From the NCBI RefSeq assembly GCF_042684265.1, contig NZ_JBHULB010000014.1, positions 62,001 to 126,000 of the forward strand: a DNA stretch of 64,000 bases, in the 5' to 3' direction. The notes beneath the pieces were generated by a model. The model did no database searches, had not been told where the DNA came from, and saw only the letters and a list, made by a program, of their open reading frames with translations. Numbering within the stretch: position 1 is the first letter of the stretch; every line of letters starts with the position of its first letter. Below, piece after piece: positions 41,755-49,146 of the stretch. This DNA is from Croceitalea marina (lineage in GTDB: Bacteria > Bacteroidota > Bacteroidia > Flavobacteriales > Flavobacteriaceae). Both the position numbers and the translations under genes were made by a program.

Positions 41755-44145
41755 TTATTCAGTTCTTAAATTCTTTACTGGGTTTGTTAATGATGCTTTA
41801 ATTGCGTGAAAACCAACGGTACCTAAAGCTATAATTGATGCTATAAGTCCCGCAAGCGCAAATATCCACCACTGAAGATCTATTCTATATGCAAAATTGT
41901 CTAACCATGATTTCATTGTAAATGCTGCAATTGGTACTGCGATTAAAAATGCGATACCTACTAGTTTCATAAATTCAAGTGACAATAAATTGACCACTGT
42001 GGTAACAGAAGCCCCTAGTACCTTGCGAATACCTATTTCACGACGACGCTGTAACATGCTGTAAGCAGCAAGCCCTAGCAACCCAAGACAAGAGATGAAA
42101 ATTGCCAGAACTGCGAAATTGACAAATATTTTTCCGAAACGTTGTTGGGTTCTATATTGTCTGTCAAACGCCTCATCTAAGAAATAATAGTTGAAGGGAT
42201 TGGTCGGCATTACTTTATTCCATTCAGTTTCTATAGCAGCTATTGTTTTGGCCATGTCATTCGACTGTATTGTAACCGATAAAAAATCGCCCCCGGCCTC
42301 TGAAACTGTCATGCTCATTGGCTTAATGTTTTCTTCTAAGGACTTAAAATGGAAGTCTTTTACCACACCTATTATTTCCCCTTGTTTGCCCCACTGAGAA
42401 AAACTGGCTCCAAGCGCATCTTCAGGTGAAACATAACCTAATAATTTTACCGCTCGTTCATTTATTATCATTGCGGCAGTGGAGTCGGAGGCAAAGGCTT
42501 TAGAGAATGGTCTGCCTGCCAATAGTTGCAATCCGTATTGGTCCATATAATCATAATCGACGAAAAATGCATCTATATGAACCGCCAATTGTTCATTGGT
42601 GCTATCTTCAATAAGTGAATAGGCGATATTATTATTGACACCAGGAACACTCGAAGTGTAACTCGTTGATTTTATTTCTGGAATTTCATTTAGTTTTTGC
42701 TGAAGCGCTTTTCTTTCCGGAATATAACCAGTCTCCAAAACAACAACATGATCTTTGTTAAAACCAAGCTCTTGATTGCTCATATGCCCCATTTGATTAT
42801 AGATTACTATCGTACCAATAATCAGAGTAATAGAAATAGTGAACTGCGCAATGACCAAGCCTTTTCGTAAAAGAATACCGCTAGAACCTGTTGAGAAGTT
42901 ACCTTTTAAAACGTTTACAGGTTTAAAAGAAGAAAGCACAAACGCAGGATAAATTCCGGCTAGCACCCCTATCAATAACGAAGTTATAAATAGAATGAGT
43001 AAGTAACTGGGATTTGATAAAATACCTGAACTAATTTCTTTTCCTATCAATTCTTTAAAAGCAGGTAGGGCAAGTCCTGAAAGAAAAACTGATAAAACAA
43101 AAGCAAGTAGAACAATGATTATGGACTCACCTATGAACTGTTTGGATAGTTGGTTTTTTTCAGCACCGATCACCTTTCTGACACCGACTTCTTTTGCCCG
43201 TTCTACAGAACGGGCTGTAGTTAAATTCACAAAGTTGATACAAGCAATCAGTAGGATGAACAGTGCAATTATTGAAAAAATATAGATTGAATTTATATCG
43301 CCACTCACACCCTGATTACGATTAGAATGTAAATACACATCTGTGAAGGGCTCCATTTTTAGGGTCACCAATGATTTATCTTGACGCATTTGATCACCCG
43401 TATATTTTTCTAAAAAAGCCGGAAATTTTGACTGTAATTCCAAAACATCAACATTCGGATTTAAAAGCACAAATGCCTCAGGGTCATAGGTGCCCCACAT
43501 GTTATTGATATCAGGCATTACACCATTAAAATAGGTTGAAAAAGAAATGAGCAATTCGGGTCGAAACCGTGAATTTTGTGGAGCTTGCTCCATAATACCG
43601 GTTACTGTAAATGTTAAATCGCTTATATCTTCATTTTGAATTTTTAAGGTTTTTCCAATGCTATTTTCGCTTCCAAAATATCGTTTTGATGCTTCAGGTG
43701 TTAATATTACAGAATAAGGTTCTTTTAGAACAGTTGCTTTGTCTCCTTGTAATAAATTGTAATCGAACATATCAAAGAATGAGGCATCTACAGCCACGGC
43801 ATCTTCTTCTTTGAATTTCAAATCTCCATTTCTTACAGCTAAAGAAAGACCCATAATTCGAACAGCATCTTCTATCTCTTCGAAGTCTTCTTTTAAGTGA
43901 GAGGGAACTGCAAGTGCGGGTCTATCAATTTCTAAGACATCATTAGGCACTTCAACATCAGCGATTAAACGATAGATATTTGCCTTTTTAGAATGAAAAG
44001 AATCATAACTAAGTTCAAAACTGATATATAATACAATAAGAAAGGTCGCACTTAAACCTACGGCAAGCCCGGTTATGTTAATTGCAGACAACCCTCTTCG
44101 TCTCCAAAGGTTTCTAAAAGCAATTTTTATATAGTTCTTGAACAT
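41755..44145 (-). CDS. FtsX/MacB-type permease P11, nearest to the ATPase-adaptor-channel genes
   Basis: 796 residues. First helix about 21-43, domain 1 about 45-285, helices 2-4 about 286-415 with coupling motif RAKEVGVRKVIGA (316-328), GIYPAFVLSSFKPVNVLKG, helix 5 about 430-450 (LRKGLVIAQFTISITLIIG), domain 2 about 455-665 with VVKDFHFKSLEENIKPM, helices 6-8 with RRREIGIRKVLGASV, tail NPVKNLRTE. One chain thus has the content of a MacB membrane dimer. It follows the canonical ATPase gene by 48 bp and is the best candidate for the core permease of the TolC/HlyD assembly. Confidence 0.95.
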   Translation of the reverse strand: MFKNYIKIAFRNLWRRRGLSAINITGLAVGLSATFLIVLYISFELSYDSFHSKKANIYRLIADVEVPNDVLEIDRPALAVPSHLKEDFEEIEDAVRIMGLSLAVRNGDLKFKEEDAVAVDASFFDMFDYNLLQGDKATVLKEPYSVILTPEASKRYFGSENSIGKTLKIQNEDISDLTFTVTGIMEQAPQNSRFRPELLISFSTYFNGVMPDINNMWGTYDPEAFVLLNPNVDVLELQSKFPAFLEKYTGDQMRQDKSLVTLKMEPFTDVYLHSNRNQGVSGDINSIYIFSIIALFILLIACINFVNLTTARSVERAKEVGVRKVIGAEKNQLSKQFIGESIIIVLLAFVLSVFLSGLALPAFKELIGKEISSGILSNPSYLLILFITSLLIGVLAGIYPAFVLSSFKPVNVLKGNFSTGSSGILLRKGLVIAQFTISITLIIGTIVIYNQMGHMSNQELGFNKDHVVVLETGYIPERKALQQKLNEIPEIKSTSYTSSVPGVNNNIAYSLIEDSTNEQLAVHIDAFFVDYDYMDQYGLQLLAGRPFSKAFASDSTAAMIINERAVKLLGYVSPEDALGASFSQWGKQGEIIGVVKDFHFKSLEENIKPMSMTVSEAGGDFLSVTIQSNDMAKTIAAIETEWNKVMPTNPFNYYFLDEAFDRQYRTQQRFGKIFVNFAVLAIFISCLGLLGLAAYSMLQRRREIGIRKVLGASVTTVVNLLSLEFMKLVGIAFLIAVPIAAFTMKSWLDNFAYRIDLQWWIFALAGLIASIIALGTVGFHAIKASLTNPVKNLRTE

Positions 44146-44193
44146 AGCGGAAATAATTTTGATTGATGATTGTTTTGATTGATGAATAAACTC

Positions 44194-44898
44194 CTATATC
44201 ATTGCTCCAATAGCTCTATTTTGACTTTCCGTTACGATTTGGCCATCGAATAGATTTACTACTCTATGGGCGTAGTGCGAATCTCTGTCTGAGTGGGTTA
44301 CCATTACGATTGTTGTTCCTTCTTGATTAAGCTCGGTCAACAGATTCATAACTTCGATACCGTTTTTAGAGTCTAAGTTTCCTGTTGGCTCATCCGCTAA
44401 TATCAGTTTCGGATTCGTAACCACTGCTCTTGAGATGGCCACACGTTGTTGTTGACCTCCAGATAACTGCTGTGGAAAGTGCTTTTCTCTGTGCGCGATT
44501 TTCATACGCTCCAAAACCTTCATTACTTTCTCTTTACGCTCCGCTTTACCCATTTTTAGATAAATAAGCGGCAATTCTACATTTTCATAGACCGTTAATT
44601 CATCGATGAGGTTAAAGCTCTGAAAGACAAAGCCTAAATTTCCTTTTCTTAGTTGTGTGCGTTGACTTTCTTTTAAACCACCGACTTCATTACCTGCAAA
44701 ATTGTAGCTCCCCTCCGTTGGGTTGTCCAACATTCCGATAATATTTAATAAGGTGGATTTTCCACATCCTGATGGGCCCATGATAGCCACAAACTCACCA
44801 TCTTCTACCTTAAGGTTCACATTGTTCAGTGCTAAAGTTTCTACTTCCTCAGTTCTAAAACTCTTCTTTAAATTTTGGATTGTTATCATTTTGTTCAA
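44194..44898 (-). CDS. MacB/LolD-type ABC ATPase, canonical
   Basis: 234 residues: Walker A GPSGCGKST (41-49), Q-loop FVFQSFNLIDEL, signature LSGGQQQRVAISRAV, Walker B LILADEP with an intact D-loop GNLDS, and H-loop VTHSDRD. All catalytic motifs are standard, in contrast to the second ATPase at the left end of the array. Met4 (MITIQNLKKSF) is an alternative start. It lies between the adaptor gene (55-bp gap holding a hairpin) and P11 and should energise P11 and probably other permeases from the cytoplasmic side. Confidence 0.95.
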   Translation of the reverse strand: MNKMITIQNLKKSFRTEEVETLALNNVNLKVEDGEFVAIMGPSGCGKSTLLNIIGMLDNPTEGSYNFAGNEVGGLKESQRTQLRKGNLGFVFQSFNLIDELTVYENVELPLIYLKMGKAERKEKVMKVLERMKIAHREKHFPQQLSGGQQQRVAISRAVVTNPKLILADEPTGNLDSKNGIEVMNLLTELNQEGTTIVMVTHSDRDSHYAHRVVNLFDGQIVTESQNRAIGAMI

Positions 44899-44918
44899 TT
44901 GTTTCGATTAGTATAATG

Positions 44919-44940
44919 ACATCAAGATTTCCCTTGATGT
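44919..44940 (-). other. Intra-operon hairpin between adaptor and ATPase genes
   Basis: Perfect 8-bp arms ACATCAAG / CTTGATGT around a 6-nt loop, 13 bp beyond the adaptor gene stop. There is no T-run, so a stabilising or processing stem-loop is more likely than a terminator. It could set the ratio of tolC-hlyD to ATPase-permease mRNA. Confidence 0.45.
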
Positions 44941-44953
44941 GACAGCTCTTTTA

Positions 44954-46201
44954 TTATTTTAGTACAATTCTTTCTGCTTCCCCGAAGCTATCATAGTTAC
45001 TGGTAATCACTTCTTCACCGGCATCTAAACCTTCTAAAACTTCGTAGTATCTAGAATTTTGTTTTCCAATTCTAATAGGTCTTTTTATTGCTTCATTACT
45101 ACCAGGAGCTACAACAAAAATCCATTGTCCTCCAGTACTTTGAAAGAAGCTTCCTTTGGGCAATAACAAGGCATCGTTAGATTCTCCTAATTGTAATTTT
45201 ATGTTATAGCTCTGACCGGTACGAATAGTTTCTGGCTTGTCTTCGGTAAAAACCAAATCAACCCTAAATCTTCCATTACGAACTTCTGGATATACTTTTC
45301 GTAGTCGTAGGGGGTATTCAGTGCCATTACGTTCTAAAACCGCCACTAAATCACGTTTTACCCTATCGATATAATGCTCGTCAATGTCAGCTTCTATCTT
45401 ATAATCGGTCAGAACATTTACTTGCCCGATACGCTGGCCTTGTGTAATATTTTGCCCTATTTCTGCATCTAAAAAGCCAAGCTGGCCATCTGCCGGTGCT
45501 CGAACATTTAAATGATCTAATCTTTGATAGACCATACCTAAGGTTTTTTGCATTCTAGATAAATCTGCATCCAATCCTGTAAGTGAAGTTTTTCTTAAAT
45601 CATCATCAGTTTCTGTTTGAGATTTTACGATTTCATATTGCTTTTTCGATAGTTCGTAGTTTTCCTTTGCTTGCAGGTATACTTCTTTGGAAACCAACTC
45701 TTCTTTAAAAAGGGCTTCATTTTGCTCATAATTTCGTTTTAAACGTTGCAAGTCTGTACTGGCAGTAGCCAACGACCTGCGGCCTTCGACTTGGCGTGAG
45801 TCAAAATTTAATCGCGTGGACCTTAGGTCGTTCTGTTTTAAGGCCAAATTACTTTCGCTATTCAATATTTGTTCATAGAGATTGATGTTTTCAAGTTTAA
45901 GTATGATATCACCTTTCTTCACTGTAGCTCCTTCTTCTATCAATTTTTCGGTAACCCTTCCGCCTTCATAGGCATCCATATAAATAGTAGCGATTGGGGC
46001 AACATTTCCATTAATAGTGATGTAGTCATCAAATTTCCCTTGTGATACTTGGGCAATGGAAAGTTTGTCTTTCTCGGTTCTAAAAGTAGAAACTGACGGA
46101 GAAAGCAATTGATAGCCAACAAATAGCAATAGTAACCCTAACGCTATGTAGCCAAAGTGTTTTGGTTTTAATCCTTTTTTCTTTTCAATTTTTATATCCA
46201 T
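44954..46201 (-). CDS. HlyD/MacA-type periplasmic adaptor protein
   Basis: 415 residues: a short cytoplasmic start, one membrane anchor (about 17-33), a biotinyl-lipoyl-like strand block around GRVTEKLIEEGATVKKGDIILKL (first 20 residues of that block end at the VKK turn), a long coiled-coil hairpin (about 105-225), a second lipoyl half with VRAPADGQLGFLDAEIGQNI-type sequence, and C-terminal beta-barrel and MP domains ending in AERIVLK. Such adaptors bridge the inner-membrane permease and the outer-membrane channel. Start 11 bp after the channel gene; same unit as ATPase and P11. It is the only adaptor in the array. Confidence 0.95.
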   Translation of the reverse strand: MDIKIEKKKGLKPKHFGYIALGLLLLFVGYQLLSPSVSTFRTEKDKLSIAQVSQGKFDDYITINGNVAPIATIYMDAYEGGRVTEKLIEEGATVKKGDIILKLENINLYEQILNSESNLALKQNDLRSTRLNFDSRQVEGRRSLATASTDLQRLKRNYEQNEALFKEELVSKEVYLQAKENYELSKKQYEIVKSQTETDDDLRKTSLTGLDADLSRMQKTLGMVYQRLDHLNVRAPADGQLGFLDAEIGQNITQGQRIGQVNVLTDYKIEADIDEHYIDRVKRDLVAVLERNGTEYPLRLRKVYPEVRNGRFRVDLVFTEDKPETIRTGQSYNIKLQLGESNDALLLPKGSFFQSTGGQWIFVVAPGSNEAIKRPIRIGKQNSRYYEVLEGLDAGEEVITSNYDSFGEAERIVLK

Positions 46202-46212
46202 CTTACTTCTGT

Positions 46213-47580
46213 CTAATTAATATTAAATACTGGTAATCCCTTATAAAAATCCAGCGTACTATTATTTACCCGCAATCTTAATTGTGCCTGTAACTGCTGG
46301 TTCCTTGCAGTGGCAAAGAGCGTTTTTGCCCGGCCTAGCTCTATGGTGTTAATCATACCTTTTTCATATCTTTTTTGAGCAATCTCAAAGGCCAATTGTT
46401 GTGATTTGGAAGCTTTGGATGTTTGTGCTGTTTCCGTAATTAGGGCTTCATGCTCCTGCACCAATTGTTGAATGATTTGATAAAGTTCTTGCTCGGTGAT
46501 TTTGGCGTTGTTCTTGGCCCTTTCCAAAGCAATTTTTTGTTGTTTTACCCTAGAGCGATTTGCCCATCCGTTAAATAATGGAATATTCAAGGAAGCTCCA
46601 ACATATTCAAACCTGTTTTCTTCAAATTGGTCACGAAATGGTTTTGTTTTTCTAATGGTATCGCTGCCTGTAATGATTTCCTCTGTAATTGTTTCAAAAT
46701 ATCCGGTACCGATACCTCCTTGTAAGCTCAGCGAAGGGTAAAGGCCACCTCTTGTTGCTGCAAGTTGTTTCTTTGCCGCTTTTACTCGGTAGTTTTGAGC
46801 TTTTATGGAGGGCATAAAACCTTTGGCCTTGGTGAAAATGGAATCTGAAATTACTATATTTTCTTCGTTGGTCGTTTTCACCTCATTCAATTCGGGCGCG
46901 ATTGTAATGTCATCTTCATTTTGGAGGTTCATGGCCTGTATTAAGGTCAATTTAGCAGCTTTTAAGCGGTTTTCATTTTGTGTCAATGCCAATTTATCGG
47001 TAAAAAGAAGGGATTCGGCTTCATACAAATCGGCCCCTGCCATAGTACCCAGCTCTACTTGCCTTTTTACCAAATCGTAATTGGTCTGCGAAATTTGCAC
47101 CTGTTCTTCTGAAATTGAAATTAAGCCTTCGATGAATTGAATGTCATAGTAGGCTGACATCACCCTAAAGGCCAACAAATATTTTTGCTGCACATGCTCT
47201 TCCTTGGTAGCTTTGTATAAAAACTTGGAAGCTTTTAGTGTATTAATTTTTTGGAACCCTTGAAAAACATCAAAAGAACCGTCCACGGAGTAGTTGTTAG
47301 AAAAAATATCGGTATTCACGATACTGTTATCCTCTGGGTTTACCTGCCTACCGTACCTAACAAAATAATTGGCAAAACCACTGACAGTTGGGAGCAGATC
47401 CCTGATAGATTGCTTATAAGTTTCCTTATTGGATTGTTCGTTATACTTGAAATCCTTTATTTGCAGATTATGCTCTAGGGCATAGGCAACACATTCGTCT
47501 AAAGACCATTTTTGTTGTGCTAAGGCCTTAGAGCAAATCATACAAATGATTAGGATGGTTGTTTTAATTTTTAGGCTCAT
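46213..47580 (-). CDS. TolC-family outer-membrane channel protein
   Basis: 455 residues with a signal peptide (about 1-21, ending KALAQ), then WSLDECVAYALEHNL, the signature of the first outer-membrane efflux domain, and the second repeat after ~230 residues ending with a long alpha-helical hairpin (KRYEKGMINTIELGRAKTL). It should form a trimeric channel across the outer membrane and periplasm. It is the first gene of the minus-strand unit with hlyD, ABC, P11, GIN, P10 and P9, and is divergent from the regulator genes. A predicted sigma-54 element lies 26 bp upstream of its ATG. Confidence 0.95.
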   Translation of the reverse strand: MSLKIKTTILIICMICSKALAQQKWSLDECVAYALEHNLQIKDFKYNEQSNKETYKQSIRDLLPTVSGFANYFVRYGRQVNPEDNSIVNTDIFSNNYSVDGSFDVFQGFQKINTLKASKFLYKATKEEHVQQKYLLAFRVMSAYYDIQFIEGLISISEEQVQISQTNYDLVKRQVELGTMAGADLYEAESLLFTDKLALTQNENRLKAAKLTLIQAMNLQNEDDITIAPELNEVKTTNEENIVISDSIFTKAKGFMPSIKAQNYRVKAAKKQLAATRGGLYPSLSLQGGIGTGYFETITEEIITGSDTIRKTKPFRDQFEENRFEYVGASLNIPLFNGWANRSRVKQQKIALERAKNNAKITEQELYQIIQQLVQEHEALITETAQTSKASKSQQLAFEIAQKRYEKGMINTIELGRAKTLFATARNQQLQAQLRLRVNNSTLDFYKGLPVFNIN

Positions 47581-47604
47581 AAACTATTAATATGCCAAAC
47601 TATA

Positions 47605-47621
47605 TACTATTGTTGTGCCAT
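47605..47621 (-). promoter_or_regulatory. Sigma-54-like promoter ahead of the tolC-hlyD-ABC-P11 unit
   Basis: The minus strand reads ATGGCACAACAATAGTA: TGGCAC with GG-N10-GT. GT instead of GC at the -12 position is known from some real sigma-54 promoters (for example E. coli pspA, from memory). It lies directly before the first gene and faces the regulator genes. Confidence 0.6.
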
Positions 47622-47683
47622 TATTTTAAATTGTTGATTTTGAATTACTTACAATATTTTATCGATTTCGACCAAAAGACACA

Positions 47684-47722
47684 TGTAAAATATTTATACA
47701 GATATTGTAAAAAAAATTGACA
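47684..47722. promoter_or_regulatory. Tandem dyads between tolC unit and regulator gene
   Basis: Dyad 1 is TGTAAA-N5-TATACA (47684-47700), dyad 2 TGTAAA-N5-TTGACA followed by C (47706-47723). Centres are 22 bp apart, as in the other three regions. Dyad 1 is centred 73 bp from the promoter GG, one helical turn more than the 62-63 bp elsewhere. Being in the shared gap, the sites could also affect the regulator gene, whose ATG is 60 bp away. Confidence 0.65.
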
Positions 47723-47781
47723 CTTTTAAATTAAGTAAAAATTCATATTGTAGCTTTAGTACTATATTTTATTGTTTAAGA

Positions 47782-49146
47782 ATGGTCGATGCGAAAATTT
47801 TAGTGATAGATGATAACAAAAGTGTGTTGAGCGCTTTAGAAATCTTGTTACAGTTCGAGTATAAAACTGTTGAGGCCATTTCCAATCCGAATCAGATATC
47901 GTCTAAAGACCTTAAAGAGGTAGACATAATTCTTTTGGACATGAATTTTTCGGCTGGTGTCAACACAGGAAATGAAGGCCTTTTTTGGCTCAGAGAAATA
48001 AAAAAGAAAGCCTCGAATACTTCAGTAATTATGATGACGGCATACGGTGCTGTAGACTTGGCAGTTAAGGCCCTTAAAGAAGGCGCTTCTGATTTTATTT
48101 TAAAACCTTGGAACAACGATAAGTTGTTGGCTACCGTAAAGTCGGCATTTGAGCTGCGAAAATCAAGGCAAGAGATACACCTTTTAAAAAAGAAAGAAAG
48201 TAGTCTTAAAAAGGTTATCAATGAAGATAAAAACTATATCATAGGTAATTCTAAAGCTTTAAATACTGTTTTAAACCTTACCAGAAAAGTAGCGAAAACT
48301 GATGTTAATGTTCTTATTACAGGCGAGAACGGAACAGGAAAAGAATTAATCGCTAGAGAACTTCATAAAACTTCTAAGCGAAAAGATGAAGTGTTTATAG
48401 CCGTTGACATGGGTTCTATTTCTGAAAATCTATTAGAGAGCGAACTTTTTGGCCATGTGAAAGGTTCCTTTACAGACGCTCGTGAAAATAGAATCGGAAA
48501 ATTCGAGGCGGCTCATAAGGGAACGTTGTTTTTAGATGAAATAGGAAATCTTTCACTACAGGCGCAGGCGAAACTATTATCTGCTATACAGAATAAGGCG
48601 ATAGTAAGAGTCGGCGCAAATAAGACAATCCCCGTTGATATTAGATTGATTTGTGCTACAAACTGCAATCTTGAACAAATGGTTACTGATGGACTTTTCA
48701 GGGAAGATCTTTTGTACAGAATTAATACCATTTCCGTTGAGGTGCCTGCACTCAGAGAGCGAGACGATGACATATTGATTATTGCCGATTTTTATTTAAA
48801 GCGCTTTGGTAACAAGTACGATAAACCAAGCCTGAGAATAAACAACGCAGCTCAAGAAAAGTTAATGAAGTATCAATGGCCTGGCAATGTTCGAGAACTA
48901 TTGCATACCATTGAACGTGCTGTAATCTTAGGTGAAGGCAATGTTTTAAAGGCAGATGATTTTATTTTAAACAATAAATCGACCCCATCTCTTGGTGCTG
49001 ATCCAAAAACTCTTGAGGAAATGGAAAAGCAGATGATTTTAAGGGCTTTAGAAGCGCATGATGGTAATTATAGTGCTGCTGCCGACCAGTTGGGGGTCTC
49101 TCGACAAACCTTGTATAACAAGCTTAAGAAAATAAATAATGGCTAG
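47782..49146 (+). CDS. NtrC-type sigma-54-dependent response regulator
   Basis: 454 residues: receiver domain (1-120; acidic Asp10-Asp11, phospho-acceptor Asp53, Thr in MMTAY, Lys in LKPW), AAA+ domain (about 150-380; Walker A TGENGTGKE, Walker B LFLDEIG, arginine-finger region FREDLLYRIN) and a C-terminal Fis-type helix-turn-helix (AADQLGVSRQTLYNKLKKI). The sigma-54 contact loop is GSFTDA rather than GAFTGA; the FTDA form is usual in Bacteroidota. It should bind tandem dyads upstream and open sigma-54 promoters. It is divergent from the tolC unit and overlaps the kinase gene by 8 bp. I take it to be the activator of all four permease units. Confidence 0.95.
   Translation: MVDAKILVIDDNKSVLSALEILLQFEYKTVEAISNPNQISSKDLKEVDIILLDMNFSAGVNTGNEGLFWLREIKKKASNTSVIMMTAYGAVDLAVKALKEGASDFILKPWNNDKLLATVKSAFELRKSRQEIHLLKKKESSLKKVINEDKNYIIGNSKALNTVLNLTRKVAKTDVNVLITGENGTGKELIARELHKTSKRKDEVFIAVDMGSISENLLESELFGHVKGSFTDARENRIGKFEAAHKGTLFLDEIGNLSLQAQAKLLSAIQNKAIVRVGANKTIPVDIRLICATNCNLEQMVTDGLFREDLLYRINTISVEVPALRERDDDILIIADFYLKRFGNKYDKPSLRINNAAQEKLMKYQWPGNVRELLHTIERAVILGEGNVLKADDFILNNKSTPSLGADPKTLEEMEKQMILRALEAHDGNYSAAADQLGVSRQTLYNKLKKINNG

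Noticed and set aside
16326..44145. The repeated ~2.4-kb genes as a composite mobile element or transposon array
   Set aside because: All units are intact permeases with consistent membrane topology; no transposase, terminal inverted repeats or target duplications were seen.
17089..44911. Many plus-strand frames of 60-185 codons opposite the permease genes
   Set aside because: They are shadows of the permease genes: Ser/Ile/Leu-rich low-complexity translations, no leaders, no family features, and every one lies fully within a well-supported minus-strand gene.
47723..47781. Sigma-54 promoter for the NtrC-type regulator gene itself
   Set aside because: No GG with a matching -12 element lies on the plus strand between the dyads and the ATG.
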